DNA of 64,000 nt from DATGPD01 sp041398565 (GTDB lineage: Bacteria; Planctomycetota; UBA1135; UBA2386): the NCBI GenBank assembly GCA_041398565.1, contig JAWKUN010000004.1, positions 806,001-870,000 of the forward strand. The letters are read 5' to 3'. The notes beneath the pieces were generated by a model. It made no database searches. It saw only the letters and a program-made list of their open reading frames with translations, and was not told where the DNA came from. The translations under genes were made by a program, and so were the position numbers. Below are positions 43,716-51,561 of the stretch, in pieces; position 1 is the stretch's first letter; each line of letters opens with the position of its first letter.

Positions 43716-44660
43716 ATGGGCACCGTCACCGTGGTCGGGTCCGGCGTGATCGGCCTCACCTGCGCCGTGGTCCTCAGCGAACACGGCCACCGCGTCCGCG
43801 TCCTCGCCCGCGACTTCGCCTGGCGCACGACGTCGGCGGTGGCCGCGGCGATCTGGTTCCCGTACGAGGCACGGCCGGCGACGCGGGTACACGCTTGGGC
43901 GCGAGCCAGCTTCGCCCGCTTCGCCGACCTGGCCGAGCGATCCGGCACCGGCGTGCGCATGACGACCGGCACCGTGCACGCCCGCCCCACCACAATCGAC
44001 GGCTGGTGGCGCGCGGTCGTGCCGAGTTGGGAGCCGCTGGCGCAGAACGCGCTGCCGCCCGGGGTCGTCTCCGCCGACCGTCTGCGGCTTCCTGTGGCCG
44101 AGATGCCGGTCTTCCTGCAGTACCTGGTCGGCGACCTGCTGCGTCGCGGCGTGCGCATCGAGCAGCGCGAGGTGCTGGACCTCGAGCAGGTACCCGGCGA
44201 GATCGTCGTCAACTGCACCGGCCTCGGGGCGAGGACGCTGGTGCCCGACACCGACGTCCACCCCATCCGCGGCCAAGTCGTACGCGTCACGCGCACGGTC
44301 GACGAGTTCCTGATCGACGACGATCACGAGGACGGTCTCACCTACGTGATCCCCCGCTCGCAAGACTGCGTCCTCGGCGGCACCGCCGAACCGGGCGACG
44401 CCAGCCTCGACGCGCGGCCGGCGCAGACCGAAGCGATCTTGGCGCGCTCTCGGGCCGTGTGCCCCGCCACAGCCGACGCCGTAGTGCGCGAAGTGGCGGT
44501 GGGCCTGCGGCCTGGCCGCAGCACGGTGCGCCTCGAACGCACGACCCTCGCCGATGGTCGCCCGCTGCTGCACTGCTACGGCCACGGGGGCGCCGGCATG
44601 ACGCTGTCCTGGGGCTGTGCGACCGAAGTCGCGTCGCTGGTCGCCGGCCGCGACGGCTAG
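43716..44660 (+). CDS. D-amino-acid oxidase-like FAD oxidoreductase
   Basis: A 314-residue flavoenzyme of the DAAO/glycine oxidase family. The FAD-binding GxGxxG is at residues 8-13 (VVGSGVIGLTCAVVL). The closing motif YGHGGAGMTLSWGCA near the C-terminus is the family signature, with the substrate-binding Arg likely in VGLRPGRSTVRLER. It would oxidise D-amino acids to keto acids with production of hydrogen peroxide, perhaps in peptidoglycan-derived D-amino-acid turnover. Its stop overlaps that of the convergent kinase gene by four bases. Confidence 0.9.
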   Translation: MGTVTVVGSGVIGLTCAVVLSEHGHRVRVLARDFAWRTTSAVAAAIWFPYEARPATRVHAWARASFARFADLAERSGTGVRMTTGTVHARPTTIDGWWRAVVPSWEPLAQNALPPGVVSADRLRLPVAEMPVFLQYLVGDLLRRGVRIEQREVLDLEQVPGEIVVNCTGLGARTLVPDTDVHPIRGQVVRVTRTVDEFLIDDDHEDGLTYVIPRSQDCVLGGTAEPGDASLDARPAQTEAILARSRAVCPATADAVVREVAVGLRPGRSTVRLERTTLADGRPLLHCYGHGGAGMTLSWGCATEVASLVAGRDG

Positions 44661-47341
44661 CGCGACCGCGACGAATCCGCCTCGGCGCGAGCGCGCACCA
44701 CAGCGCGCAGGTCGGCGAGGGCCTCTTGGTCGTGGAGGTCGGCGAACGACGGGCGCGCCATCATCTCGGGCGCACGCAAGCCGGCGTCGACGGCAGCGCG
44801 CAGTAGCGCGAAGGTCTGCCGCTCGTAGTGCTGCAACATGGCGCCGCGCTCCGCCTCGGAGAGCTCCTGATCCGCGCGGCAAGCAGCGATCCGCTTGGCG
44901 CTGGCGTCCGCCGCCAAGGCGTTGCCGAGGGTGGCGCCACGCAGTTCGGCGAAGGCGTCGAGTTCGCCGTCGAGATCACGATGCCGACCCTCTTGCACCA
45001 GGGCGAACACCCGCACCATCCTGTGGTTGGCGAGGAAGGCGTTGGCGTAGCGGTTGTCGGGATTGCGCTCGAGGTAGGCACGCTGGTGGCCGATGGCCCG
45101 GTCGAGCAAGTCGATGGCCTCGGCGTTGCGGTTCTGCTGCAGGCGGGTCTGCGCCAAGTTGTTGAGCAGGCCGCCCAGCGTGCTGCGGTACACGTAGTGT
45201 TCGGGAAAGCGCGCCACCAACGCTTCGATGCGCGCACACGAGTCCTGCAGCAGCCGCTCGGCCTCATCGGCACGCTTGGTCGCCTCGAGCAGGACGCCGT
45301 AGCCCATGACTGCTTGCGCCAGGCGCCCGGCGAAGCGCTCGTCGTGCGGCTGCCGCTCGACGACGCCACGCTGGGTCGCTACCGCCGCGGCGAACTCCGC
45401 GAGCGCCGACTCGGGATCGCCGTCGATCCGCAGGTAGCCCGCGCGCTCGGCGCGCAGCTGCGCCAGCTGGGAATCCACCTCGTCGTCACCGGCGTTGGCG
45501 AACGGCAGCACGCGATCGATGCCCCGCTGCATCTCGCGGTCGCGCTCGGCGGTGCGTCCGGCCGCCGACGCCATCTTCGACAAGAGCAAGTGGATCGATG
45601 CCTGGCTGAGGGCCAAGTAGCGGTTCTCGGGCCAGCGCGCGGCCGCGGACTCGTGGAAGGCGATGGCCCGCTTGGCGATCGCCGCCGCTTCGTCGTAGCG
45701 GTTCGCCGACTGCACCGCCGCCACGCGCCCGGTCCAGGCAGCCGCCAAGATGCGGTCGTCGGCCTCGGTCGGCTGCTCGAGCTGTTCTGCCAGGTCAAGG
45801 CAGCGCTCGTAGGCGCGGGCCGCCTCCTGCTGGGTGTTGAGCCGCTCGAAGAGTCGACCGTACTCGTGCAGGAGACGGATGCCCGTGCGGCACAAAGCCT
45901 GGTTGTTCGGCTGCAACGCCAGCGTGCGCTCGAAGTGTTCGAGCACGTCCTGGATCATCTCCTGCTGGATGACGGAACCACCCGCCAGACTGACCAGCCG
46001 CTCGTCGCGGATACGGGCGTGCATGGCGTCCAAGAACTGCTGCGCCTCGTCGAGCTTGCCGTCGAGAACGCGCTGCTCGGCGCGGCTCTCTTGCCAGAAC
46101 CACAGCAGCGGCACGGCGATGCCGAGTACCAGGACAGCCGCGACCCCGGTGGTCCAAGCCCGATGGCGCTGCGCCAGCCGCACCGACCGGCGCAGAAGAC
46201 CGGGGCGGCGGGCGCGCACCGGCCGCAGCTCGAGCACGTTGCCCAGATCGTCGGCGAACTCCACCATGTCGGCGTAGCGGTCGCAGGACTGCCGCTCCAT
46301 GGCCTTGCAGCACACGGTGTCGGCATCGGCCGGAATCGACCGGTTGACCTTGCGCGGCGACGCCACCACTCCCTGCAGGATGCGCCACTCGATGCCGCTC
46401 GGATCCTGCTCGGCGAAGGCCGAGCGCAGCGTCAACATCTCGTACAAGGTCACACCGAGCGAATACACGTCCGTGCGCTGATCCACCGGTAGGCGGCCCA
46501 GCTGTTCGGGCGACATGTAGGCCAGCGAGCCGAGCACCGCGCCGGTGCGGGTGATGCGCGGCGTGCCAGGCATCTGCGCCAGCCCGAAGTCGAGCAGGAC
46601 CACGCGGCCATCGCCGGTCAGCATCACGTTCGAGGGCTTGACGTCGCGGTGCACGATCCCGCGCTCATGGGCGTGGGCGAGCGCACCGGCGACGCGTTGG
46701 ATGACGCGCAGCGCGACCTGCGCCCACGATCCGGCGAACAAGTTGTCGTCGATCACCGCGGCGTCGTCCCCCGTGCGCAACGCCGCGAGCAGGTCGCTGC
46801 CGCGCAGCGTCGCCGGGTCGGAGCCGCGGAACCGATCGATCACGTCGGCGAGCGTGAGGCCGGCCACCACTTCCATCGAGTAGTACGGGCGATCGCCGTG
46901 GTCGCCGACGTCGTACACCTTGACGATCGCCGGGTGGTTCAGGCCGGCGACAGCCTGCACCTCGCGCAGCAGGCGCTCCTTGGCGCCCTCGACCCACACC
47001 AGGTCGGCGCGCATCAGCTTGAGGGCGACCTCGCGGCGCAGGCGTGCCTGCTCGGCGAGGAACACCACTCCCATTCCGCCCTCGCCCAGGCGCCGCAGCA
47101 GGCGGTACTCGCCGATCTGTCGCGGCAGGTCGGCGACGGCGTCGCCCGCCACTTCGAGCAGACCCCCGACCTGCAGCTGGCGCAAGGCCGCCCGGATCCT
47201 CGCCGCCAGGTTCGGGTGCGCCGCACACACCGTCTCGATCGCCGCCGGGCCCTCAGCCTCGGCACGCTCGAGACACTCGGCCACGATCCCGCGCAGGCGG
47301 TCGTCGTCGGGCGCAGTGAGATCGTCGGCGGACATGGGCAC
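44657..47341 (-). CDS. Transmembrane Ser/Thr protein kinase with TPR-like C-terminus
   Basis: An 894-residue protein. The kinase domain is at about 79-370: LGEGGMGVVFLA loop, Lys108 in VALKLM, HRDVKPSN at 231-238 and DFG at 251-253, with the activation-segment LGSLAYMSPEQ. One membrane helix (about 400-420, GVAAVLVLGIAVPLLWFW) follows. The C-terminal ~470 residues are a helical, TPR-like repeat region with FERTLALQPNNQALCRTGIR and LDRAIGHQRAYLERNPDNRY. It probably senses or scaffolds outside the membrane. ATG at 47341; an ATG two codons later also fits. R2 copy 2 starts eight bases upstream. Confidence 0.9.
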   Translation of the reverse strand: MPMSADDLTAPDDDRLRGIVAECLERAEAEGPAAIETVCAAHPNLAARIRAALRQLQVGGLLEVAGDAVADLPRQIGEYRLLRRLGEGGMGVVFLAEQARLRREVALKLMRADLVWVEGAKERLLREVQAVAGLNHPAIVKVYDVGDHGDRPYYSMEVVAGLTLADVIDRFRGSDPATLRGSDLLAALRTGDDAAVIDDNLFAGSWAQVALRVIQRVAGALAHAHERGIVHRDVKPSNVMLTGDGRVVLLDFGLAQMPGTPRITRTGAVLGSLAYMSPEQLGRLPVDQRTDVYSLGVTLYEMLTLRSAFAEQDPSGIEWRILQGVVASPRKVNRSIPADADTVCCKAMERQSCDRYADMVEFADDLGNVLELRPVRARRPGLLRRSVRLAQRHRAWTTGVAAVLVLGIAVPLLWFWQESRAEQRVLDGKLDEAQQFLDAMHARIRDERLVSLAGGSVIQQEMIQDVLEHFERTLALQPNNQALCRTGIRLLHEYGRLFERLNTQQEAARAYERCLDLAEQLEQPTEADDRILAAAWTGRVAAVQSANRYDEAAAIAKRAIAFHESAAARWPENRYLALSQASIHLLLSKMASAAGRTAERDREMQRGIDRVLPFANAGDDEVDSQLAQLRAERAGYLRIDGDPESALAEFAAAVATQRGVVERQPHDERFAGRLAQAVMGYGVLLEATKRADEAERLLQDSCARIEALVARFPEHYVYRSTLGGLLNNLAQTRLQQNRNAEAIDLLDRAIGHQRAYLERNPDNRYANAFLANHRMVRVFALVQEGRHRDLDGELDAFAELRGATLGNALAADASAKRIAACRADQELSEAERGAMLQHYERQTFALLRAAVDAGLRAPEMMARPSFADLHDQEALADLRAVVRARAEADSSRSR

Positions 47342-47349
47342 CGCGCAGT

Positions 47350-47476
47350 CTAGGAGTTCCCGTCGCGGCAGGCGCCGCGGCCGAGCCGTGAATGTTCGTT
47401 CGGGTCGGTGCGGCCGAGTCGGCCAGCAGGTTGGGCCGCCTGTGGCGATTCGAACCTGCCGAGCCGGGCCAGGCGC
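47350..47476 (-). repeat. Inverted two-copy repeat R2, copy 2
   Basis: About 127 bases similar to 34970-35097 in opposite orientation; blocks of 8-13 bases are identical and a few insertions or deletions are seen. It stands directly upstream of the kinase start codon, where a promoter or 5' leader would lie. Read as protein from a GTG, both copies give a similar 30-residue peptide (NVRSG...CGR...QQVG...PV...IRTC), but changes hit all codon positions, so coding is doubtful. Confidence 0.65.
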
Positions 47477-47575
47477 AGATCACGCTTCGATTTCGTCGGA
47501 TTCCGTGTGATACCAGGGCTGCGTGACCTCCTTGGCGAACGGGCGCCCCGCCGGCGCCGCTGAAGCGAGTGGGCC

Positions 47576-48334
47576 ATGAAACGAATGTCGATCCTCCTCT
47601 ACGGCGTGCTGTGCTACGCCGTGTTCCTCGCCACCTTCCTCTACCTCATGGGCTTCGTCACCGATGTCGCGGTGCCGAGGACCGTCGACCGAGGCGGCAC
47701 CCCAGCCGCCGGCCTCGAGCACTGGATCCTCGACCTGTCGCTGGTGGCGTTGTTCGGCCTGCAGCACGCCGTCATGGCGCGGCGCGGATTCAAGCGCCGG
47801 TGGACCAGGATCGTCCCCGCCGCCGCCGAACGCAGCACTTTCGTCCTGGCGACGTGCGCGGTGCTGGCCCTGCTGTTCTGGTCGTGGCGGCCGATCCCCG
47901 AGGTGGTCTGGACCGTGCAGCAGCCCCTGGCGTGGTGGGCACTGACCGTGGTGGGTGGCGCCGGCTGGGCGATCGTGTTGCTGTCGACCTTCCTCATCGA
48001 CCACTTCGCCCTGTTCGGTCTGCGCCAAGCCTGGATGGCCTTCCGCGACCGACACGACCCGGCGCCGCGCTTCGTCACGCGCGGCTTCTACCGCTACGTC
48101 CGCCACCCACTGATGACCGGCTTCCTGCTGGCGATGTGGGCGACGCCGCACATGACGGTGGGCCACCTCCTGTTCGCCGCGGCGATCACCGGCTACGTCC
48201 TGCTCGGAACGGCGCTCGAGGAACGCGACCTCCTGGCGGCGCATCCGGCCGAGTACCCCGCCTACCGCGAGCGCACCCCGGCGCTGCTGCCGCTGGGCCG
48301 GCGGCGCGTGCCGTTGGCGAGCCGGACCGGCTAG
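47576..48334 (+). CDS. mddA: MddA-like methanethiol S-methyltransferase
   Basis: A 252-residue integral membrane protein with five or six hydrophobic helices (MKRMSILLYGVLCYAVFLAT at the start). It belongs to the isoprenylcysteine methyltransferase/NnrU-like superfamily: FYRYVRHPLMTGFLLAMWAT, HLLFAAAITGYVLLGTALEE and ERDLLAAHPAEYPAYRERTP are the SAM-binding region. These patterns and the early LYGVLCYAVFLATFLYLMGFV agree best with MddA, which methylates methanethiol to dimethyl sulfide. The specific substrate is inferred. It is followed, two bases later, by an ECF sigma factor gene. Confidence 0.75.
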   Translation: MKRMSILLYGVLCYAVFLATFLYLMGFVTDVAVPRTVDRGGTPAAGLEHWILDLSLVALFGLQHAVMARRGFKRRWTRIVPAAAERSTFVLATCAVLALLFWSWRPIPEVVWTVQQPLAWWALTVVGGAGWAIVLLSTFLIDHFALFGLRQAWMAFRDRHDPAPRFVTRGFYRYVRHPLMTGFLLAMWATPHMTVGHLLFAAAITGYVLLGTALEERDLLAAHPAEYPAYRERTPALLPLGRRRVPLASRTG

Positions 48335-48335
48335 C

Positions 48336-48938
48336 ATGCGCCGGTTGAGCAGCGAGAGCGACATCCAGCGAGCGTCGCGCGGCGACGCCCATGCCTTGCA
48401 GCAGTTGCTGGCGGCACAGTTGCCGGCACTGCGCGGGTTCCTGCGTCTGCACGCCGGCCGCGCCATCCGGGCGCGCGAGTCGTGTTCGGACCTCGCGCAG
48501 TCCGTCTGCCGCGAAGTGCTCGAAGACCTCGACGAGTTCGAGTACCGCGGTGAGGCCGCCTTCCGCCACTGGCTGTTCCGCCGGGCGCACCGCAAGCTGC
48601 TGCGACGCGCCGCCTTCCACGCCGCCGGCAGGCGCGACGTCGGTCGCGAGCTGCCGCAGGCCGAGGCGTCGGCGAGCGACGACGCGGAGCTGCTCGCCGC
48701 GTACGGCAGCCTGTGCACCCCGAGCCGCGAACTAGGCCAGAAGGAAGCGCTGGCTCGCATCGAGGCCGCCGTCGACGAGTTGCCCGAGGCGCAGCGCGAA
48801 GCCGTCATCCTGCATCGCCTGGTGGGTCTGTCGTACGCCGAGATCGCACAGCAGACCGGGCGCAGCGAAGGCGCGATCCGCACGAACGTGTACCGCGGCC
48901 TGGCCGACCTCGCCGTGCGCTTGTCGGCCGAGGCCTGA
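48336..48938 (+). CDS. ECF-type RNA polymerase sigma factor
   Basis: A 200-residue sigma-70 family protein. Region 2 is at about 8-100 with CSDLAQSVCREVLEDLDEFE. Region 4 at about 140-195 has the helix-turn-helix LPEAQREAVILHRLVGLSYA, then EIAQQTGRSEGAIRTNVYRG. It starts one base after the MddA-like gene stop codon, so both are probably co-transcribed. The kinase at 44657-47341 is divergent from this operon, again placing a sigma factor and a kinase close together. Confidence 0.9.
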   Translation: MRRLSSESDIQRASRGDAHALQQLLAAQLPALRGFLRLHAGRAIRARESCSDLAQSVCREVLEDLDEFEYRGEAAFRHWLFRRAHRKLLRRAAFHAAGRRDVGRELPQAEASASDDAELLAAYGSLCTPSRELGQKEALARIEAAVDELPEAQREAVILHRLVGLSYAEIAQQTGRSEGAIRTNVYRGLADLAVRLSAEA

Positions 48939-49002
48939 ACGCAGCCCACGTCCTGGCCGGCGCGGCCCGGACCCAATCTCCCAGGCACGGCGTCGAGCAC
49001 GA

Positions 49003-49080
49003 CCAGCGTTCAGCGGTGGAGCCTGGCTCCATCCGCTGCAAGGCTGGTGCGATGGGCGGCGACTCTGTCGTCCGCCCATC
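49003..49080 (-). repeat. Dispersed double-hairpin repeat R1, copy C
   Basis: Complement of the consensus: CCAGCGTTCAGCGGTGGAGC, then CTGGCTCCATCCGCTGCAAG and GATGGGCGGCGACTCTGTCG. Both hairpins are intact apart from a few mismatches. It lies between the ECF sigma gene and a secreted protein gene, ending 74 bases before the latter's ATG. Confidence 0.9.
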
Positions 49081-49154
49081 CAGATTCGGTCACTCGATGT
49101 GACAAACGAGACGTCGCTCGTGCTGGGCGGTGGTCACCAATCGACACCCGAATC

Positions 49155-51527
49155 ATGACCATCACTCGAATCTGCACCGTGGCGGCCTTCGCTGTCACGC
49201 TCCACACCTCCTCCGCATCTCAGGCGCCGATGGCCGGAACGCCGTCGATCCCGCAGGGCCTGCGTGTACCGATCCACGAATCGACGAGCCAAGCGGTCGC
49301 CCTGGGCGGCGCCCAGCCCGCCGACCGCACCGAGCTGTGGTCCGCCGGCGACACCTACAAGGCCTCCTTCCACGACGGCTTCGCCTTCGTCCCGTACCTC
49401 GGCAGCGACTATCCGCACACGCAGCAGTTCGCCTGGCGCACCATCGCCATCGAAGTCGGCGGCCAACCGCTGGTCGCACCGACCGGTGCCGCTGGCCACA
49501 CGAGCGCGGAGTACCGCTACGAGTACGACCTGCGCAACGGCGTGGTCGAAGCGTACGACGTGGGCAGCGACGGCGTCGAACAGACCTTCCGCTTCGAGCG
49601 CCCGCTCGGCGACGGCGACCTGGTCGTCGTCGGGGCCGTGGACACCGCCCTGCGGGCCGAGGCGCGCGAGTTCGCGCACGGCAAGGTCGTGCTGCGCGAC
49701 GACGTCGGCCGCCCGGTCATCGAGTACGGCGCCGCGGTCGCCTACGATGCCAGCGGCCGCAGCACGGCGGTCGACACCTGCGTGCGTGGAGACGAGCTGC
49801 GCTTGCGCGTCCCCGGCGCTTGGCTCGCCGGTGCGACCTACCCGGTGACGATCGACCCGCTGCTCACACGCGCCGTGCACTCCAGCTGGACCGGCTCCTT
49901 CGGTAACATCGCGAACGTCGACATCGGCCACGATCCGTCGCGCTCGTTCAGCGTCCTCGCTTTCGACCGCGCCACGTCGCAGACCGACTACGACGTGTGG
50001 GCGATCTCGGTGCAAGACGACACGAATGCGGCGTCCTCCCGAGTGCTGTTCACCGAGCTGTCGAGTAGCAACTCGTCGTTCGACCCGTGCGTAGCGCACG
50101 TGCGCAGCGCCGATCGCTGGGTGGTGGCCTACACCCGCCAGCAACGCGTACTCAACACGATCACCTCCGGCATCGCCTACCATGTCCACAACGCCAACGA
50201 CCTCAGCACGCGCGCCGACATCCGCTTGGTGCCGCGTCCATCGGTCGCCGACGACCAGGACAGCCACCCCGACGTCGGCGGCAGCTTCGGCACGATCAGC
50301 TCGGGCAAGGCCTTCCTGGTGTTCCGCCGCAACCATCAACGCAGCTGGACGGACGGCACCAACAGCGAGGTGATGTACACGACCGTCGACATGGCGAGCG
50401 GACTGACGGGTGCACAGGACCTGGTGCCGCACATCGCCGTCGGCACGACGTACGACCGCGAGAACCCCTGCGTCAACCAGGTGAGCTCCGGGCGCGTCGA
50501 TGGGTGGTTCGTGGTCTACCAGGAGTGGAATTCCACGATCACGGTCGACGAGGACTGGGACGTGAACGGCGTGCGCTTCGACGCCGACGGCAACCGGCAG
50601 ACGGGAACCTACCGCGTCCGCAACAACACGCGAATCCACCAGCTACGCCCGGTGGTCGAGGGGTGCTTCGAAGGCACCGGCTCGCGGCCGCCGCGCTACA
50701 TGGTCGGATTCGTGACCCTGGATGCGATCGCCTACCCGGGCAAGCGGGGCGGTGATGTCGGCACTGCAATCCAACTGGAGCGCGTCGATTGGCCGCTCGG
50801 CGGCGGCTACACGCGCACCGCCACGTTTGCGGTAGCGCGCTCGAGCACTCCTGTCTGGCAGCTCCACGACCTGGCTTTCGACCGCAGCACCGCCTGCCAC
50901 TGGGCGGGCACGTTCGTCTACTTCCCGCAGGGACGCATCCACGTTGCGACCTTCGGCTACGACGCCGGGCGCATCGAGGAACTGATCGCACACACCCCGA
51001 ACCAGGTCGACCTTGCCACCGCGTCGATCTGCTACTCGGCGCCGTCGGGCACCTTCCCCATGGCCTACGCCGATCAAGACCGTAGCGTCACCTCGCCACA
51101 TCGGCTCTACGCGCGTGTGCTCACGCACCTGACCGAAGATCCGCCCACCGAGTTCGGCAGCGGCTGCGGCAACGGTCGCCTCGGGGTCCTCGGCCGCGTG
51201 CTGTCCGGCAACGAGTTCGCTCGCCTGCAGCTCACCCAGGCACAACCTGACTCGGTGGCGGTGTTCATGCTGGCTTTCGCCAGCGCTGACATCCCCCTCG
51301 ATTTCCTCGGCGCTCCGGGCTGCACCATGCTGCTCGCCCCTGACCAGCTCCTGCTCAACCTGCCGCTGCAGGTCTCGAGCGCCGGCTCGGCGGTGATTCC
51401 GATGCCGCTGCCGACCAACCCCCTGCGCTTCGCCGGCCTGCTGCGTTGGCAGGCCGCCTACCTGGCGCCGGGCCTCAATCCGGCTGGCCTTGCCGCCACG
51501 CCAGGCCTGCTGACCCGGGTCCGCTGA
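49155..51527 (+). CDS. Large secreted protein, paralogue of 53836-56256
   Basis: A 790-residue exported protein. The ATG at 49155 gives the signal peptide MTITRICTVAAFAVTLHTSS (then ASQA). An N-terminal beta domain (about 30-240) contains the WAAGDTYKASF-like and VPYLGSDYPHTQQF patterns and ends GATYPVTIDPLL. A beta-propeller-like middle with many Trp/Tyr/Asp follows, and a C-terminal beta module with IPLDFLGAPGCTMLLAPDQL ends the protein. No catalytic motif. It shares its N-terminal domain and layout with the secreted protein at 53836-56256. Confidence 0.8.
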   Translation: MTITRICTVAAFAVTLHTSSASQAPMAGTPSIPQGLRVPIHESTSQAVALGGAQPADRTELWSAGDTYKASFHDGFAFVPYLGSDYPHTQQFAWRTIAIEVGGQPLVAPTGAAGHTSAEYRYEYDLRNGVVEAYDVGSDGVEQTFRFERPLGDGDLVVVGAVDTALRAEAREFAHGKVVLRDDVGRPVIEYGAAVAYDASGRSTAVDTCVRGDELRLRVPGAWLAGATYPVTIDPLLTRAVHSSWTGSFGNIANVDIGHDPSRSFSVLAFDRATSQTDYDVWAISVQDDTNAASSRVLFTELSSSNSSFDPCVAHVRSADRWVVAYTRQQRVLNTITSGIAYHVHNANDLSTRADIRLVPRPSVADDQDSHPDVGGSFGTISSGKAFLVFRRNHQRSWTDGTNSEVMYTTVDMASGLTGAQDLVPHIAVGTTYDRENPCVNQVSSGRVDGWFVVYQEWNSTITVDEDWDVNGVRFDADGNRQTGTYRVRNNTRIHQLRPVVEGCFEGTGSRPPRYMVGFVTLDAIAYPGKRGGDVGTAIQLERVDWPLGGGYTRTATFAVARSSTPVWQLHDLAFDRSTACHWAGTFVYFPQGRIHVATFGYDAGRIEELIAHTPNQVDLATASICYSAPSGTFPMAYADQDRSVTSPHRLYARVLTHLTEDPPTEFGSGCGNGRLGVLGRVLSGNEFARLQLTQAQPDSVAVFMLAFASADIPLDFLGAPGCTMLLAPDQLLLNLPLQVSSAGSAVIPMPLPTNPLRFAGLLRWQAAYLAPGLNPAGLAATPGLLTRVR

Positions 51528-51561
51528 CCACGCGACCCGCCACCGGCAGCGCGCTCGGGCT

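Noticed and set aside
47440..47460. GATTCGAACC, complement of a tRNA T-arm signature (GGTTCGAATC), in R2 copy 2
   Set aside because: The flanks do not form a T-stem, no acceptor or anticodon arm can be drawn, and R2 copy 1 lacks the motif.
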